Source: Actinomadura sp. WMMA1423
Lineage (GTDB): Bacteria; Actinomycetota; Actinomycetes; Streptosporangiales; Streptosporangiaceae
Assembly (NCBI RefSeq): GCF_006547145.1
Contig: NZ_CP041244.1
Location: 6,634,001 to 6,698,000, forward strand
DNA: 64,000 nucleotides
Reading direction: 5' to 3'
The position numbers and the translations under genes are program-made. Positions 17,701 through 25,154 of this stretch are shown here, piece after piece. Under the pieces are notes generated by a model that saw nothing but the letters and a program-made list of their open reading frames with translations, was not told where the DNA came from and ran no database searches. Position 1 is the first letter of the stretch, and every line of letters starts with the position of its first letter.

Positions 17701-19159
17701 CCCGCAGACCGCCTGGATCGCGGGGGAGAAGGACGAGGCGCCGACCTACACCGTCCGGTGGAAGGGGCGCAAGAAGCTGTCCGCCGTCACCGTCACCCGG
17801 CCGCCCACCGCCTCGGGCCCGCTGCGGGTCCGGGTCGAGGGCGTGAACGGCCAGATCCGCGAAGGACTGTCCGACGCCCAGGGCAGGCTGACGTTCGCGC
17901 CGATGACGACCGACCGGCTGACGTTCACCTTCTTCAAGGAGACCCAGGCCCATCCCATCCAGGTGGCCGAACTGGCCATCCCCGGCGTCCAGCCGCTCCC
18001 GGACGTCCGGGCCCTCCCGCTGCGGCTGCCGTGCGGGTACGGCCCGAAGCTGCGGATCGGCGGCGGCACCGTCCAGACCAGGGCGACCGGCACGCTCGGC
18101 GATGTGCTCGCGGGGCGGCCGCTGCGGTTCGCCGCGTGCGCCCCGGCCGCGCTGCGGGCGGGCCCGAACCGGCTCGCCTCCGTCCCGTTCGACACCTACC
18201 GCCTCGACACGGTGACGGTCGGCGCGAAGCCGGGCGCGGCGGCCGCGGCCCGGCCGCCGCGGCAGGTCAAGGTCCTCGACTGGGGGCCGAGCTCGCGCAG
18301 GCTGGAGGTCGACGCCGCCACCTCCTCCTTCCTCACCGTGAACGAGAACTACAACCCCGGGTGGCGCGCGACCGCCGGCGGCACCGAGCTGCGGGCCGTG
18401 CGCCTCGACGGATGGAAGCAGGGCTGGGTCGTCCCGGAGGGCACCAGCGGCGTCATCGAGCTCACCTACACGCCCGACCGCGCGCAGCGCATCGCCGTCG
18501 TCGCCGGCCTCGCCCTGCTCCTCGTCCTGCTGGCCGCCGCCCTCTGGCCGGCCGGGCGCCGCGGCCGGCGCCCCCCGGCCCCCCGCGCCCTCGTCGCCGG
18601 GACGGGCTGGCCCGCGTGGGCGGCGATCGGCCTGGCCGCCGCGCTCGGCGGCTGGATCGCGGGGGTGCCCGGCCTCGCCGTCACGGTCGCCGCCGCGGCC
18701 GTCTGCGGCTGGGCCCGCACCCGCCGCTCCGCCGTGCCGCGCGCCCTGGCCTCGCCGTGGCCGGTCGCGCTCGCCATGATCGCCGGTGCGGGCTGCCTCG
18801 CCGCGGGCGTCCGGCTGGACCTGCTCGACAACCCGGCGGCCCCGTCCGGCCCGGTCGGCGACATCGCGCCCCAGCTCCTCGGGCTCGTGATCGTGGGGCG
18901 GCTCGCGATCGAGCTGTGGCGGCCGGCGCCGCCGGGCGGCGGCGAGTCCGGCGGCCGGATCTCGCTCAGCTGGACGGCGCCCGGACAGGGTCCCCCTGGC
19001 GGGACGGGGCCCGGCGGCGGCTCAGACGCTGGACCGGCCACTCCACCAGGTAGTAGCTCAGCGCCCCCGCTGCGATGGTCGCCGCGGCCAGCAGCGGCAG
19101 ATCCGTCGCGACGTTCCCCCGGAAGCTCCGGCCCGTCGCGTCGTACCAGCCGACGATGA
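14714..19159 (+). CDS. aftD: AftD-like alpha-(1->3)-arabinofuranosyltransferase
   Basis: This 1481-residue protein has the layout of AftD. A GT-C membrane N-terminus carries the family stretch ADTKIDMAVNPLGFLGRALHLWDP followed by FGQLQNQAVGYLFPMGPFFALG, and about ten helices run to residue 480. A long extracytoplasmic part (about 490-1250) contains two stretches that look like discoidin-type carbohydrate-binding domains (FAALDGDQFTAWETGG and SAFDGDPQTAWIAGE). Membrane helices return near the C-terminus (about 1255-1400). AftD adds alpha-1,3-arabinofuranose branches from decaprenyl-phosphate-arabinose on the outer side of the membrane. The last 65 residues overlap the oppositely oriented acyltransferase gene and are low-complexity, so the functional end may be near 18960. 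The ATG at 14714 has GAGGGCGAG just upstream. Confidence 0.85.
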   Translation: MAVGEANPPRAGASRRPAPEGPDVAGRVRERLRVLACCLALTALAFGTRPGAILADTKIDMAVNPLGFLGRALHLWDPEQFGQLQNQAVGYLFPMGPFFALGDLAGMPPWITQRFWLALLMCLAFIGTWRLAGRLGIGIGIGVGGAGEVGGAAAGGGHWQGARLFAAMAYALAPNGLATLGQISSEYMPVAMLPWIVLPLVRAATGETGRLKAAAGSGLAIACCGGVNATATVAVLIVPVVYIVTRPRGSFRARMLAWWSVAAGAATAWWLVPLLLTGTYGFSWLTYTEKAETTTGPTGLVNVLRGTERWLNYLIVDGQVWAPVGHGLALGPVAIVCTGLAAALGLAGLLSRLLPERTFLLLTLLAGLAILSMGHISDVSGPFAGQLRDLLDGPLAPLRNLHKFDAVVRLPLALGLAHLIVAAARRAHSADGARGPGAGPAFGLRPASLLSLPVAAAVALGGIGLTAASNGLTGSGEFKEVPRYWRDAATWINARAGRQGVLAVPGAPFGEYLWGRPMDDIVQPLLSARWGVRQLVPAGSPGYTRALDAIDQQVRSGQGSPGLSAFLGRMGVRYVLVRNDLRRETLRGAWPARLHQAFGDSPGLRKVAAFGAPVGGDADDAVTAVDQKYPALEVYEVAGAAGVANLADAASPVRVYGGPESLLAMADGGALPGGPVLLDDDAPDLRGAPVVTDSPRLLRRNFGELHQTSPTLPAARKGEATDVLDDGWKRYTTHVTYGGGVRDVTASTSAAGDDAVPQARKPEAAPFAALDGDQFTAWETGGWRGPVGQWLRVDFDRAREVQGLTATFLQDGSLGPAVARVAVETENGAVRQDVQKIATGQPLRAPAGPTRWLRLRILALASEPAVPGFAHAAVAELSIGGVRPSRTFTMPAPVGTGGSATYVMSRAPGAAAECVKGSRRWVCSPSLGSGDEEGDGFDRTFTAAAASRAAVTGTAVLTDRRLVERYTSARGRPVVAAGSTLSDHPADQPRSAFDGDPQTAWIAGEKDEAPTYTVRWKGRKKLSAVTVTRPPTASGPLRVRVEGVNGQIREGLSDAQGRLTFAPMTTDRLTFTFFKETQAHPIQVAELAIPGVQPLPDVRALPLRLPCGYGPKLRIGGGTVQTRATGTLGDVLAGRPLRFAACAPAALRAGPNRLASVPFDTYRLDTVTVGAKPGAAAAARPPRQVKVLDWGPSSRRLEVDAATSSFLTVNENYNPGWRATAGGTELRAVRLDGWKQGWVVPEGTSGVIELTYTPDRAQRIAVVAGLALLLVLLAAALWPAGRRGRRPPAPRALVAGTGWPAWAAIGLAAALGGWIAGVPGLAVTVAAAAVCGWARTRRSAVPRALASPWPVALAMIAGAGCLAAGVRLDLLDNPAAPSGPVGDIAPQLLGLVIVGRLAIELWRPAPPGGGESGGRISLSWTAPGQGPPGGTGPGGGSDAGPATPPGSSSAPPLRWSPRPAAADPSRRSPGSSGPSRRTSRR

Positions 19160-20225
19160 TCGGGAGCTGCCACAGGAACACGCCGTAGGAGATCCGCCCC
19201 AGGAACCGCATCACCGCGTTGCCGAGGATCGCCCCGAGCGCCGGATGCCCCGGCGGAGCGAGCACCACCGGCGCCACGAACGCCGTCGCGCAGAGCCCGA
19301 ACACGATCAGGTGCAGGAAGGACGTCCAGAACACGTCCGGCTTGAGGCCGAGCGGCCCGGCGGCGGGCGTCGCCGCGACCACGTAGAGCATCGCCGCCGC
19401 GGCCCAGCAGGCCGCCCACGAGTCCGAAACGGCGCGGCACACCGCCGCCACGGGACGGCGCCCGTCCAGCCGCGCCCACACCGTCACCACCGCGAGCGCC
19501 ATCCCGATCGCGAACCAGACGAAGTACCGCGGAAGCCAGACCCCCATCATGGGCCGCCATTCCGGGACGAACATGAAGAAGGTCCACGGCGCCGACACCG
19601 CCGCGTACACGCCGATGCCGACGAGGAGCCGCCGCGCCCGGACCCCGACGTCCTCGGCTCGCGTCCGCCGCGCGTACCAGGCCAGGACCGCCGCGGTGAA
19701 GGGAAGCGTGACGTACCAGGCGACCTCGACGACCAGGCTCCACATGTGCCCGAGGTGCGCGGGCCCGAGGGCGCTGGGCCACCACGGGTCGGGCAGGTAG
19801 GTCTGCGTCAGGGTCAGCAGCGAGACCCACGTCAACGGGTCGCCGGCATGGTCCCGTCCGGCTGTGGCCATGAAGACCGCGATCACGGCCCAGTACGCGG
19901 GCAGGATGCGGAGCACGCGCCTGCGCAGGTACTCGGCCGTCCGCGGCGCGGGGCGCCCGCCCAGCACCGCCGCCGCCCACGGCCGGAAGAGCAGGAGCCC
20001 CGAAAGCGTGAAGAACACGGGCACGCCCACCTGGCCGCCGTTGAACAACCACCGCACACCGTTCGGATTGGTGATGGACCCGGCCGCGCTGGCCACGTGG
20101 TAGACGAGCACGGCGAGCGCCGCCACGGCCCGGACGCCGTCCAGCGTGTCCTGATGCCCCGAGATGGGCGGCGCGACATCCCCCTCGGGCCCGCGCCCGT
20201 CCCCTCTGGACGGCGCCGCCACCAT
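18966..20225 (-). CDS. acyltransferase family 3 (OafA-like) membrane protein
   Basis: The 419-residue protein is an acyltransferase-3 member with about ten transmembrane helices. LDGVRAVAALAVLVYHV near the start carries the family Arg and the catalytic-type His. GGQVGVPVFFTLSGLLLFRPW, YLRRRVLRILPAYW and the C-terminal ISYGVFLWQLPIIVGW are also typical. Such enzymes move acyl groups onto extracytoplasmic sugars. The ATG at 20225 is chosen; a GTG two codons upstream is equally possible, with GGAGGGCGGA in front of both. Its 3' end overlaps the AftD-like gene tail to tail by 194 bp. It probably modifies an envelope glycan. Confidence 0.88.
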   Translation of the reverse strand: MVAAPSRGDGRGPEGDVAPPISGHQDTLDGVRAVAALAVLVYHVASAAGSITNPNGVRWLFNGGQVGVPVFFTLSGLLLFRPWAAAVLGGRPAPRTAEYLRRRVLRILPAYWAVIAVFMATAGRDHAGDPLTWVSLLTLTQTYLPDPWWPSALGPAHLGHMWSLVVEVAWYVTLPFTAAVLAWYARRTRAEDVGVRARRLLVGIGVYAAVSAPWTFFMFVPEWRPMMGVWLPRYFVWFAIGMALAVVTVWARLDGRRPVAAVCRAVSDSWAACWAAAAMLYVVAATPAAGPLGLKPDVFWTSFLHLIVFGLCATAFVAPVVLAPPGHPALGAILGNAVMRFLGRISYGVFLWQLPIIVGWYDATGRSFRGNVATDLPLLAAATIAAGALSYYLVEWPVQRLSRRRAPSRQGDPVRAPSS

Positions 20226-20577
20226 CCCCACTCCGCCCTCCAAGCCGTCGTGTACCGAGCCGCAAAGCTTTACCGCGCAACGCGACGTGCCGTGCCCTTC
20301 AGCACCTGCCGTGCAACCCCCGGATGGTGTGAAGCTATCCCGGACTGCACCGCCCCGTCCGTATCGTGCGTGCCGTGCCGTGTGGCTTGTCTTCTCGTGG
20401 CGGGTTGTTTCGTGTCGCCGGGCTGGGCCGGGGCTCGGGAGCCCGGAAGGTAACGGGGAGCTTACCGACCAGTACACACGTCCGGTAGGGTGACCCGGAC
20501 ATGCTGGAGGCGCGGGGCCCACGGCACGGCGAGGCCCCCCGCCCGCCGTGAGAACGACGGCAGCCCCGGAGGTGTTC
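20226..20577. other. divergent intergenic region
   Basis: This 352-bp gap separates two divergent genes and holds no convincing small ORF. GGTAA at 20449 and TTACC at 20462 form a 5-bp inverted repeat. A further CCGGTAGGGTG at 20482 lies upstream of the DUF3068 gene. These may be parts of a promoter or operator, but no consensus was identified. Confidence 0.4.
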
Positions 20578-21720
20578 ATGCGGCGACCGGTCGGCCTGGT
20601 CCTGATCGGCCTTGGCGCGTTCTTCCTCACGCTCGCCCCGCTCGTCCGTTTCTACGTGGCCGACCAGGTGGTCGTCGCGCCGCTGAACCGCTACCAGGTG
20701 ACGAGCCTCGAGTCGAAGAACTCCACGTACTTCGACGAGGCCGAGCGGGAGTTCAAGTCCGGCGTCACCCTGCTGGCCAGGAACACCGTGCGCGGTGACG
20801 TCCGGGCCAACGAGGGCAACGACGACATCGCCGTCTGGGACTCCACGACCAACATCTACAACCAGGCGAAGCCGGACAAGCCCGTCCAGATGCAGGGCTT
20901 CCGGATCGCCTTCGACCGCCGGACGGGCGTGCTGACCAACTGCTGCGGCACCAACGTCGACGGCGACAACAGCGTGCGGATGTCCGGGTACGGGCTGCTC
21001 TTCCCTGTCGCGAACGTGAAGAAGCGGGACTACCCCTTCTACGACATGACCACCAGGCAGACGGCTCCCATGCAGTTCAACGCCGTCGAGGAAGTCCACG
21101 GCCTGACCACGTACCGGTTCACCCAGACGATCCCGCTGACCAAGACGGCCGCGCTGGACGCCAAGCTGCCCCCGAAGATGCTCGGCCTGCCCGACGACGC
21201 GGGCGACCAGAAGGTCGACCGGTACGCCGAGGCCTACAACACCGTCTGGGTCGACCCCCGCACGGGCATCCCGGTCAAGCACCGCCAGAACATCCGCAGC
21301 AGCGTCCGCACGCCGGACGGCAAGGGCTCGATGATCGTCGCTCAGGCCGACCTCATCACCGTCGACAAGGACCAGAAGGCCCTGGTCGACATGGCCGACG
21401 GCGAGGCCCTGAAGATCGACATGGTGCGCAGCTACGTCCCGGCCGCCGGCGTCCTCCTCGGCCTGATCATGCTGTTCGTCGGCGGCTACCTCGGCATGGC
21501 CCGCCGAGAGGCCCCGCCCCTGGCGGCCCCGCGCCGCCCCGACGGCAAGTTCGGCGACATGACCCCGCCCGGCCCGCCCGGCTCACCCAAGCCGCCCCAG
21601 GCACCCGCCGAGTCCGCCGCGCCCACCGCACCCGCCGCCGCCCCGTCCCAGCCCCGCCGCCCGGCCCCCCGCAGCCAACGCCAGCAACGCAAGGCCGCCG
21701 GCCCCGCCAAACGCCGCTGA
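20578..21720 (+). CDS. DUF3068 membrane protein
   Basis: A 380-residue protein with an N-terminal helix (GLVLIGLGAFFLTLAPLVRFYV), a large extracytoplasmic region (about 35-285), a second helix (AAGVLLGLIMLFVGGYLGMA) and a proline/alanine-rich basic tail. TGVLTNCCGTNVDGD and YPFYDMTTRQTAPMQF are typical of DUF3068, a family of envelope-associated actinobacterial proteins of unknown biochemical role, sometimes annotated as PorA-like. The ATG at 20578 has a strong GGAGGT 5 bp upstream, so the earlier in-frame GTG at 20548 is rejected. Its position at the end of the envelope glycan block supports an envelope role. Confidence 0.85.
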   Translation: MRRPVGLVLIGLGAFFLTLAPLVRFYVADQVVVAPLNRYQVTSLESKNSTYFDEAEREFKSGVTLLARNTVRGDVRANEGNDDIAVWDSTTNIYNQAKPDKPVQMQGFRIAFDRRTGVLTNCCGTNVDGDNSVRMSGYGLLFPVANVKKRDYPFYDMTTRQTAPMQFNAVEEVHGLTTYRFTQTIPLTKTAALDAKLPPKMLGLPDDAGDQKVDRYAEAYNTVWVDPRTGIPVKHRQNIRSSVRTPDGKGSMIVAQADLITVDKDQKALVDMADGEALKIDMVRSYVPAAGVLLGLIMLFVGGYLGMARREAPPLAAPRRPDGKFGDMTPPGPPGSPKPPQAPAESAAPTAPAAAPSQPRRPAPRSQRQQRKAAGPAKRR

Positions 21721-21826
21721 CCCCTACCCGCCCACCGTCGCGCCTTTCCAGGGCCGTCCCACCCCGAGCCCTTCCTCCACCGCCCGCGGCGTTCACCAAG
21801 GCTCAGCGGGTACTTTCCGGGTCGCG

Positions 21827-22110
21827 TTGTCGCGTGTCGGTCTCGCGCTGTCTCGTGTCGGGGCCGTGCTGTCTCGTCTCGCTCTCCCCTCGTCTCGTCT
21901 TGGGGTCGTGTTGTCTCCTCGCGGGCCGGCGTTGTTTCGTCAGTGGCTCGGGTTGTCTCTTCTGCGGCTCGCGTTGCGCGGGGTCTCGGGCCGCGTCGGG
22001 GCTCTGCTGCTGGTCTGGCCGGGCACCGGCCGGGCGCTTTCGCTTGGCCGTGTGTCGGTTTTCCGTTGGCCTGTGGCTCGCTGGCCGTCGAGGGCGGGGC
22101 GGGTCGTGAC
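21827..22110. repeat. degenerate TGTCTCGT-type simple repeat tract
   Basis: Units such as GTGTCGG, CTGTCTCGT and CTCGTCTCG recur many times with no fixed period. The composition is unlike the neighbouring genes, with strand-asymmetric T and C. It may reflect slippage or a structured leader. A similar tract lies in the promoter region of the acyl-CoA ligase at 25155. Confidence 0.55.
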
Positions 22111-22210
22111 GCCTCTGCTGGGCCGCCTCGTATGGCTCGCACGTCTCCTGGTGCGCCGGGCCGCTGCCTGCGGCGGAACGTGGCGGGTCCAGCGCCTCCC
22201 AGGTTGGGGT

Positions 22211-22224
22211 TGATACGTGTTCTA
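22211..22224. promoter_or_regulatory. KstR-type operator, distal copy
   Basis: TGATACGTGTTCTA matches 7 of 8 fixed positions of TnnAACnnGTTnnA. It lies 53 bp (about five helical turns) upstream of a perfect copy, on the same face of the DNA. Confidence 0.5.
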
Positions 22225-22263
22225 GAAGCAGGGCTGACGGGCGCCCGTGATGAGATTCCTAAC

Positions 22264-22277
22264 TAGAACCTGTTGCA
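22264..22277. promoter_or_regulatory. KstR-type operator, proximal copy
   Basis: TAGAACCTGTTGCA matches all 8 fixed positions of TnnAACnnGTTnnA and lies 31 bp before the GTG start of the nitronate monooxygenase-like gene. The flank TAACTAGAA is shared with the reverse strand of the box near 24898. Confidence 0.65.
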
Positions 22278-22308
22278 GTTTTGCGGGTGCGCACCTAGGG
22301 TCGGGACT

Positions 22309-23418
22309 GTGCGGACACGAGTCACCGAACTATTCGGCATCGAGTACCCGATCTTCGCGTTCAGTCACTGCCGCGACGTGGTCGCGGCGGTGAGCCGCGC
22401 CGGCGGCATGGGCGTCCTCGGCGCCTTGCATTTCACCCCCGAGGAGCTCGAACTTGAGCTGAAGTGGATCGACGAGCACGTCGGGGGCAAGCCCTACGGC
22501 GTGGACGTCGTGATGCCCGCCAAGTACGAGGGCGCCGACGTGGGCGACGCCGAGGAGTTGCTCGGCAAGCTCCAGGGCATGATCCCGGCGCAGCACAAGG
22601 AGTTCCTCGAGAACCTCCTGGCCGAGCACGGCGTCGATCCGCCCAGCGAGCAGGCCGGCAAGGCGCTGCTCGGCTGGACGGACGTGACGGCGCGGCCGCA
22701 GGTCGAGGTGGCGCTCAAGCACCCGATCGCGCTGCTGGCCAACGCGCTAGGCCCGCCCCCGGCGGACGTCGTCGAGCAGGCCCACGAGCACGGTGTGAAG
22801 GTCGCCGGGCTGGCCTCCAACGCCCGGCACGCCCGCAAGCAGGTCGACGTCGGCGTGGACATCATCGTCGCGCAGGGCACCGAGGCGGGCGGGCACACCG
22901 GCGACGTCGCCACGATGGTCCTCATCCCCGAGGTCGTGGACGCCGTCGGTGAGGACACGGTCGTGCTCGCGGCGGGCGGCATCGGCCGGGGCCGGCAGAT
23001 GGCCGCCGGCATGGCGCTCGGCGCGGACGGCGTCTGGACGGGCTCGATCTGGCTGACGGTGGACGAGGCCGACACCCCCGAGCGCGCCCTGCCGAAGCTG
23101 CTGAACGCCACGTCCCGCGACACCGTCCGGTCCCGGGCCTGGACGGGCAAGCCCGCGCGCTTCCTCAAGACCGCGTGGACCGAGGCGTGGGAGAGCGAGA
23201 ACTCGCCGGGCTACCTGCCGATGCCCATGCAGTTCATGCTGATCGCGGACGCCTTGCCCCGCATCCAGCGCTCCGGCGACGGCGAGCTGGTCACCTTCCC
23301 GGTCGGCCAGATCGTCGGCTCGATGAACCAGGTGAAGCCCGCCGCCCAGGTCGTCTACGACCTGATCGAGGAGTACGTGGAGGCGATCGAGCGCCTCAAC
23401 GCCATCACCGAGGGCTGA
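22309..23418 (+). CDS. nitronate monooxygenase / 2-nitropropane dioxygenase-like flavoprotein
   Basis: A 369-residue TIM-barrel flavoprotein. It shows TELFGIEYPIFAFSHCRDVVAAVSRAGGMGVLG at the N-terminus and VDIIVAQGTEAGGHTGDVATMVLIPEVVDAV in the middle, with the family GxxAGGH FMN-phosphate loop and catalytic His. VVLAAGGIGRGRQMAAGMALGADGVWTGS follows. Close relatives are encoded in mycobacterial cholesterol regulons, where some act as steroid dehydrogenases rather than nitronate oxidases, so the NMO name is only a family label. The GTG at 22309 starts the conserved domain (VRTRVTELFGIEYP). Two sterol-type boxes precede it, which supports sterol-responsive control. Confidence 0.88.
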   Translation: MRTRVTELFGIEYPIFAFSHCRDVVAAVSRAGGMGVLGALHFTPEELELELKWIDEHVGGKPYGVDVVMPAKYEGADVGDAEELLGKLQGMIPAQHKEFLENLLAEHGVDPPSEQAGKALLGWTDVTARPQVEVALKHPIALLANALGPPPADVVEQAHEHGVKVAGLASNARHARKQVDVGVDIIVAQGTEAGGHTGDVATMVLIPEVVDAVGEDTVVLAAGGIGRGRQMAAGMALGADGVWTGSIWLTVDEADTPERALPKLLNATSRDTVRSRAWTGKPARFLKTAWTEAWESENSPGYLPMPMQFMLIADALPRIQRSGDGELVTFPVGQIVGSMNQVKPAAQVVYDLIEEYVEAIERLNAITEG

Positions 23419-23443
23419 CCGCCCGAGTCGTGAACGCCCGAAA

Positions 23444-23482
23444 GCCCCGGCCGGCGCCGTTCCTCCCGGCGCCGGCCGGGGC
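23444..23482. terminator. bidirectional hairpin terminator
   Basis: GCCCCGGCCGGCGCC at 23444-23458 pairs perfectly with 23468-23482, a 15-bp stem with a 9-nt loop. It lies between two convergent genes and can serve both. There is no U-tract, as is common in actinobacteria. Confidence 0.8.
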
Positions 23483-23512
23483 CGCGCGCTTTCAGGGCGC
23501 GGGGCCGGGCCC

Positions 23513-23914
23513 TCAGAACCGGGTCATCCAGGACAGGGCGCGAGCCAGCAGGTAGTAGACGGCTCCGGCGAGAGTCCAGTTGATGTAGAGCTGCTCGTCG
23601 GGGTCGCTGCGCGTGAAGACGTCGTGGAACGGCGTGGCGAGCCAGCGGCCCGCGTCGAGCGTGGCGTCCACCAAAGTGTTCCCGGGGTTCGCGTCGCCCC
23701 ACGTCAGCAGCATGCCGAGCGCGAGGATCGCGACCGCCGCCCAGCCCGCCGCCATGATCATCGCGCTGACCGGGTTCGGCCGGGCGCGGCGCCATCGCGG
23801 CGGCTTGCGCTGGACGCCCGTGCCGTCCGTCCGCCGCCACAGGGTCCGCCGGGGCGGGCGCTCGGCCGTCTCTTCCGGCGTCTCGTGCTGCTTGCGTCCT
23901 AGATGCAAGGCCAT
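23513..23914 (-). CDS. small two-helix membrane protein
   Basis: A 133-residue protein with a basic N-terminal third (RRTLWRRTDG, RKPPRWRRARPN). A first membrane helix follows (VSAMIMAAGWAAVAILALGMLLTW). An extracytoplasmic loop of about 45 residues contains LDAGRWLATPFHDVFTRSDPDEQLYINW, and a second hydrophobic stretch (LAGAVYYLLARALSWM) comes near the end. The start has a GGAAGGA site about 9 bp upstream. The family is conserved in actinobacteria to my recollection, but no function is known. It is convergent with the nitronate monooxygenase-like gene. Confidence 0.72.
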   Translation of the reverse strand: MALHLGRKQHETPEETAERPPRRTLWRRTDGTGVQRKPPRWRRARPNPVSAMIMAAGWAAVAILALGMLLTWGDANPGNTLVDATLDAGRWLATPFHDVFTRSDPDEQLYINWTLAGAVYYLLARALSWMTRF

Positions 23915-24058
23915 GGCCTCGTCCTTCCGTGCTCGCCGTCGCCCCAGGCGGTGCCACAGAAGGAGTCCCGCAAACCCGGCCCCCCTTTACGGACAGTCCC
24001 TTATCGGAACATCGGCTCCAGGGGGCGGGGCCGCAAGGTCACTTACCGCTGTGCAGGT

Positions 24059-24871
24059 TCACTTGCCGTGATACACGGCCGGGCGCTTCTCCTTGAAGGC
24101 GCGCGAGCCCTCCTTGGCGTCCTCGGAGCCGATCACCGGCCAGCCGATCTCGTCGGAGATCTTGAGGGCGTCCTCCTCGGAGAGGTGCTGGGTCTCGCGG
24201 TAGGTGCGCAGGATGCCCTGGACGGCGAGGGGGCCGCACTCGGCGATCTGGTCGGCCAGCTCGCGGGCGGCGGCGAGCGCCTGCCCGTCCGGGACGATCT
24301 TGTTGATCAGGCCCATGGCGAGGGCCTCCTGCGGGGTGACCGAGCGGGCGGTCAGCAGGATGTCCATCGCGTGGGCGTAGCCGATCTGGCGGGGGAGGCG
24401 GATCGCGGAGCCGCCCATGGGGAACAGGCCGCGCTTCGCCTCGTACAGGCCGAGGGTGGCGCCCTCGGCGACCACCCGCAGGTCGGTGCCGACGAGCAGT
24501 TCGGTCCCGCCGGCGACGGCGTAACCCTCGATGGCGCAGATCAGCGGCTTGGTCGGCTGGCCCTCGCGCAGCAGGCCCTTCCAGTGGAAGTTGGGGATCT
24601 GCGCCATCCGCTCCTGGACGCGGGGGTCGGACGGCTGCTGGCCCATCGCCTTCAGGTCGGCGCCGGCGCAGAACGTCCCCTCGGCCCCGGTGAGGATGGC
24701 GACGCGGACCTCGGGGGTGTCGGAGATGTAGGCCCAGGCGTCGGCGAGGCCCACCAGCATGGACGAGCTGAGCGCGTTGCGCGCCTCCGGGCGGTTCATC
24801 GTGACGATGACGACGTGGCCGTCGCGCTCGACGATGCAGTGCTCGGTGCTGATCGGCAGCCGTTCCGTCAT
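24059..24871 (-). CDS. echA19: EchA19-like enoyl-CoA hydratase
   Basis: A 270-residue crotonase. The oxyanion-hole segments are NALSSSMLVGLADAW and FCAGADLKAM, then EGYAVAGGTELLVGTDLRV. The later EAKRGLFPMGGSAIRLPRQIGYAHAMDILLTARSVTPQEALAMGLINKIVPDGQAL and the C-terminal SEDAKEGSRAFKEKRPA resemble EchA19 (Rv3516), a sterol side-chain enoyl-CoA hydratase. The ATG at 24871 has GGAGG 6 bp upstream; a TTG at 24895 is the alternative and is less likely. As in M. tuberculosis, where echA19 diverges from the fadD19 ligase gene, it diverges here from an acyl-CoA ligase across a promoter with two sterol-type boxes. Confidence 0.85.
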   Translation of the reverse strand: MTERLPISTEHCIVERDGHVVIVTMNRPEARNALSSSMLVGLADAWAYISDTPEVRVAILTGAEGTFCAGADLKAMGQQPSDPRVQERMAQIPNFHWKGLLREGQPTKPLICAIEGYAVAGGTELLVGTDLRVVAEGATLGLYEAKRGLFPMGGSAIRLPRQIGYAHAMDILLTARSVTPQEALAMGLINKIVPDGQALAAARELADQIAECGPLAVQGILRTYRETQHLSEEDALKISDEIGWPVIGSEDAKEGSRAFKEKRPAVYHGK

Positions 24872-24897
24872 GGGTTCCTCCAGCTCAGATGTCAAAC

Positions 24898-24911
24898 GAG
24901 AACAGATTCTA
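24898..24911. promoter_or_regulatory. degenerate KstR-type box (echA side)
   Basis: GAGAACAGATTCTA matches 6 of 8 fixed positions of TnnAACnnGTTnnA. Its reverse strand shares TAACTAGAA and CTGTT with the perfect box at 22264, which supports a real site. It lies 27 bp ahead of the hydratase start. Confidence 0.45.
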
Positions 24912-24923
24912 GTTAAGCCGTTG

Positions 24924-24937
24924 CCCTACCGGTAGGG
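24924..24937. promoter_or_regulatory. perfect 14-bp palindrome between two sterol-type boxes
   Basis: CCCTACCGGTAGGG is fully palindromic and sits almost exactly midway between the boxes at 24898 and 24953 in the divergent promoter. It is a good candidate operator for a second dimeric regulator, which I cannot name. Confidence 0.55.
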
Positions 24938-24952
24938 GTTGAACTGCAAAAC

Positions 24953-24966
24953 GAGAACGTGATCTA
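24953..24966. promoter_or_regulatory. degenerate KstR-type box (fadD side)
   Basis: GAGAACGTGATCTA matches 6 of 8 fixed positions of TnnAACnnGTTnnA. It shares the ACGAGAAC core with the box at 24898, from which it is 55 bp away. Confidence 0.45.
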
Positions 24967-24990
24967 CTTTGGCTGCGGGCACCCGTATCG

Positions 24991-25145
24991 GGTGTCGGTG
25001 CGCCGTGCCCGTGCTTTGTGCTCGTGCCCTGTGCTCGCGCTCTCGTGCCCCGTGCCTCGCGCACCGTGCTCGTGGTCCGTGCGCCGTGCCCGTGCTCACT
25101 GCGCTTCTGTCTCATCGTGCTTGTGTGCTCACTGTGCTCACGTAG
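24991..25145. repeat. GTGCCCGTGCT-type simple repeat tract in promoter region
   Basis: The plus strand is built of degenerate GTGCTC, GTGCCC and GTGCGCC units. One 18-bp unit occurs exactly twice, at 24998-25015 and 25079-25096. The tract fills the space between the operators and the ligase start and would form a long leader. Confidence 0.65.
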
Positions 25146-25154
25146 GGAGATCCG

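Larger units (their letters stand above)
21721..22308. other. 588-bp intergenic region with low-complexity tract and two sterol-type boxes
   Basis: No gene with convincing coding features was found here. From 21827 to about 22110 the plus strand is T/C- and G-rich and full of degenerate copies of TGTCTCGT and GTGTCGG. After it come two KstR-type boxes (22211 and 22264) in front of the nitronate monooxygenase-like gene. An open frame across the repeats translates to a low-complexity Leu/Val/Ser/Arg chain without a credible ribosome-binding site. Confidence 0.6.

Noticed and set aside
13742..17953. Very long open frame (1403 codons) on the minus strand, opposite the GT4 and AftD-like genes.
   Set aside because: It is an artefact of high GC content. 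The plus-strand frames contain recognised domains over the whole stretch, while this translation is Gly/Arg/Pro-rich without motifs.
21827..22213. Open frames across the TGTCTCGT-type tract as a possible small protein.
   Set aside because: All frames are low-complexity, overlap each other, and lack a ribosome-binding site; simple-sequence DNA explains them better.
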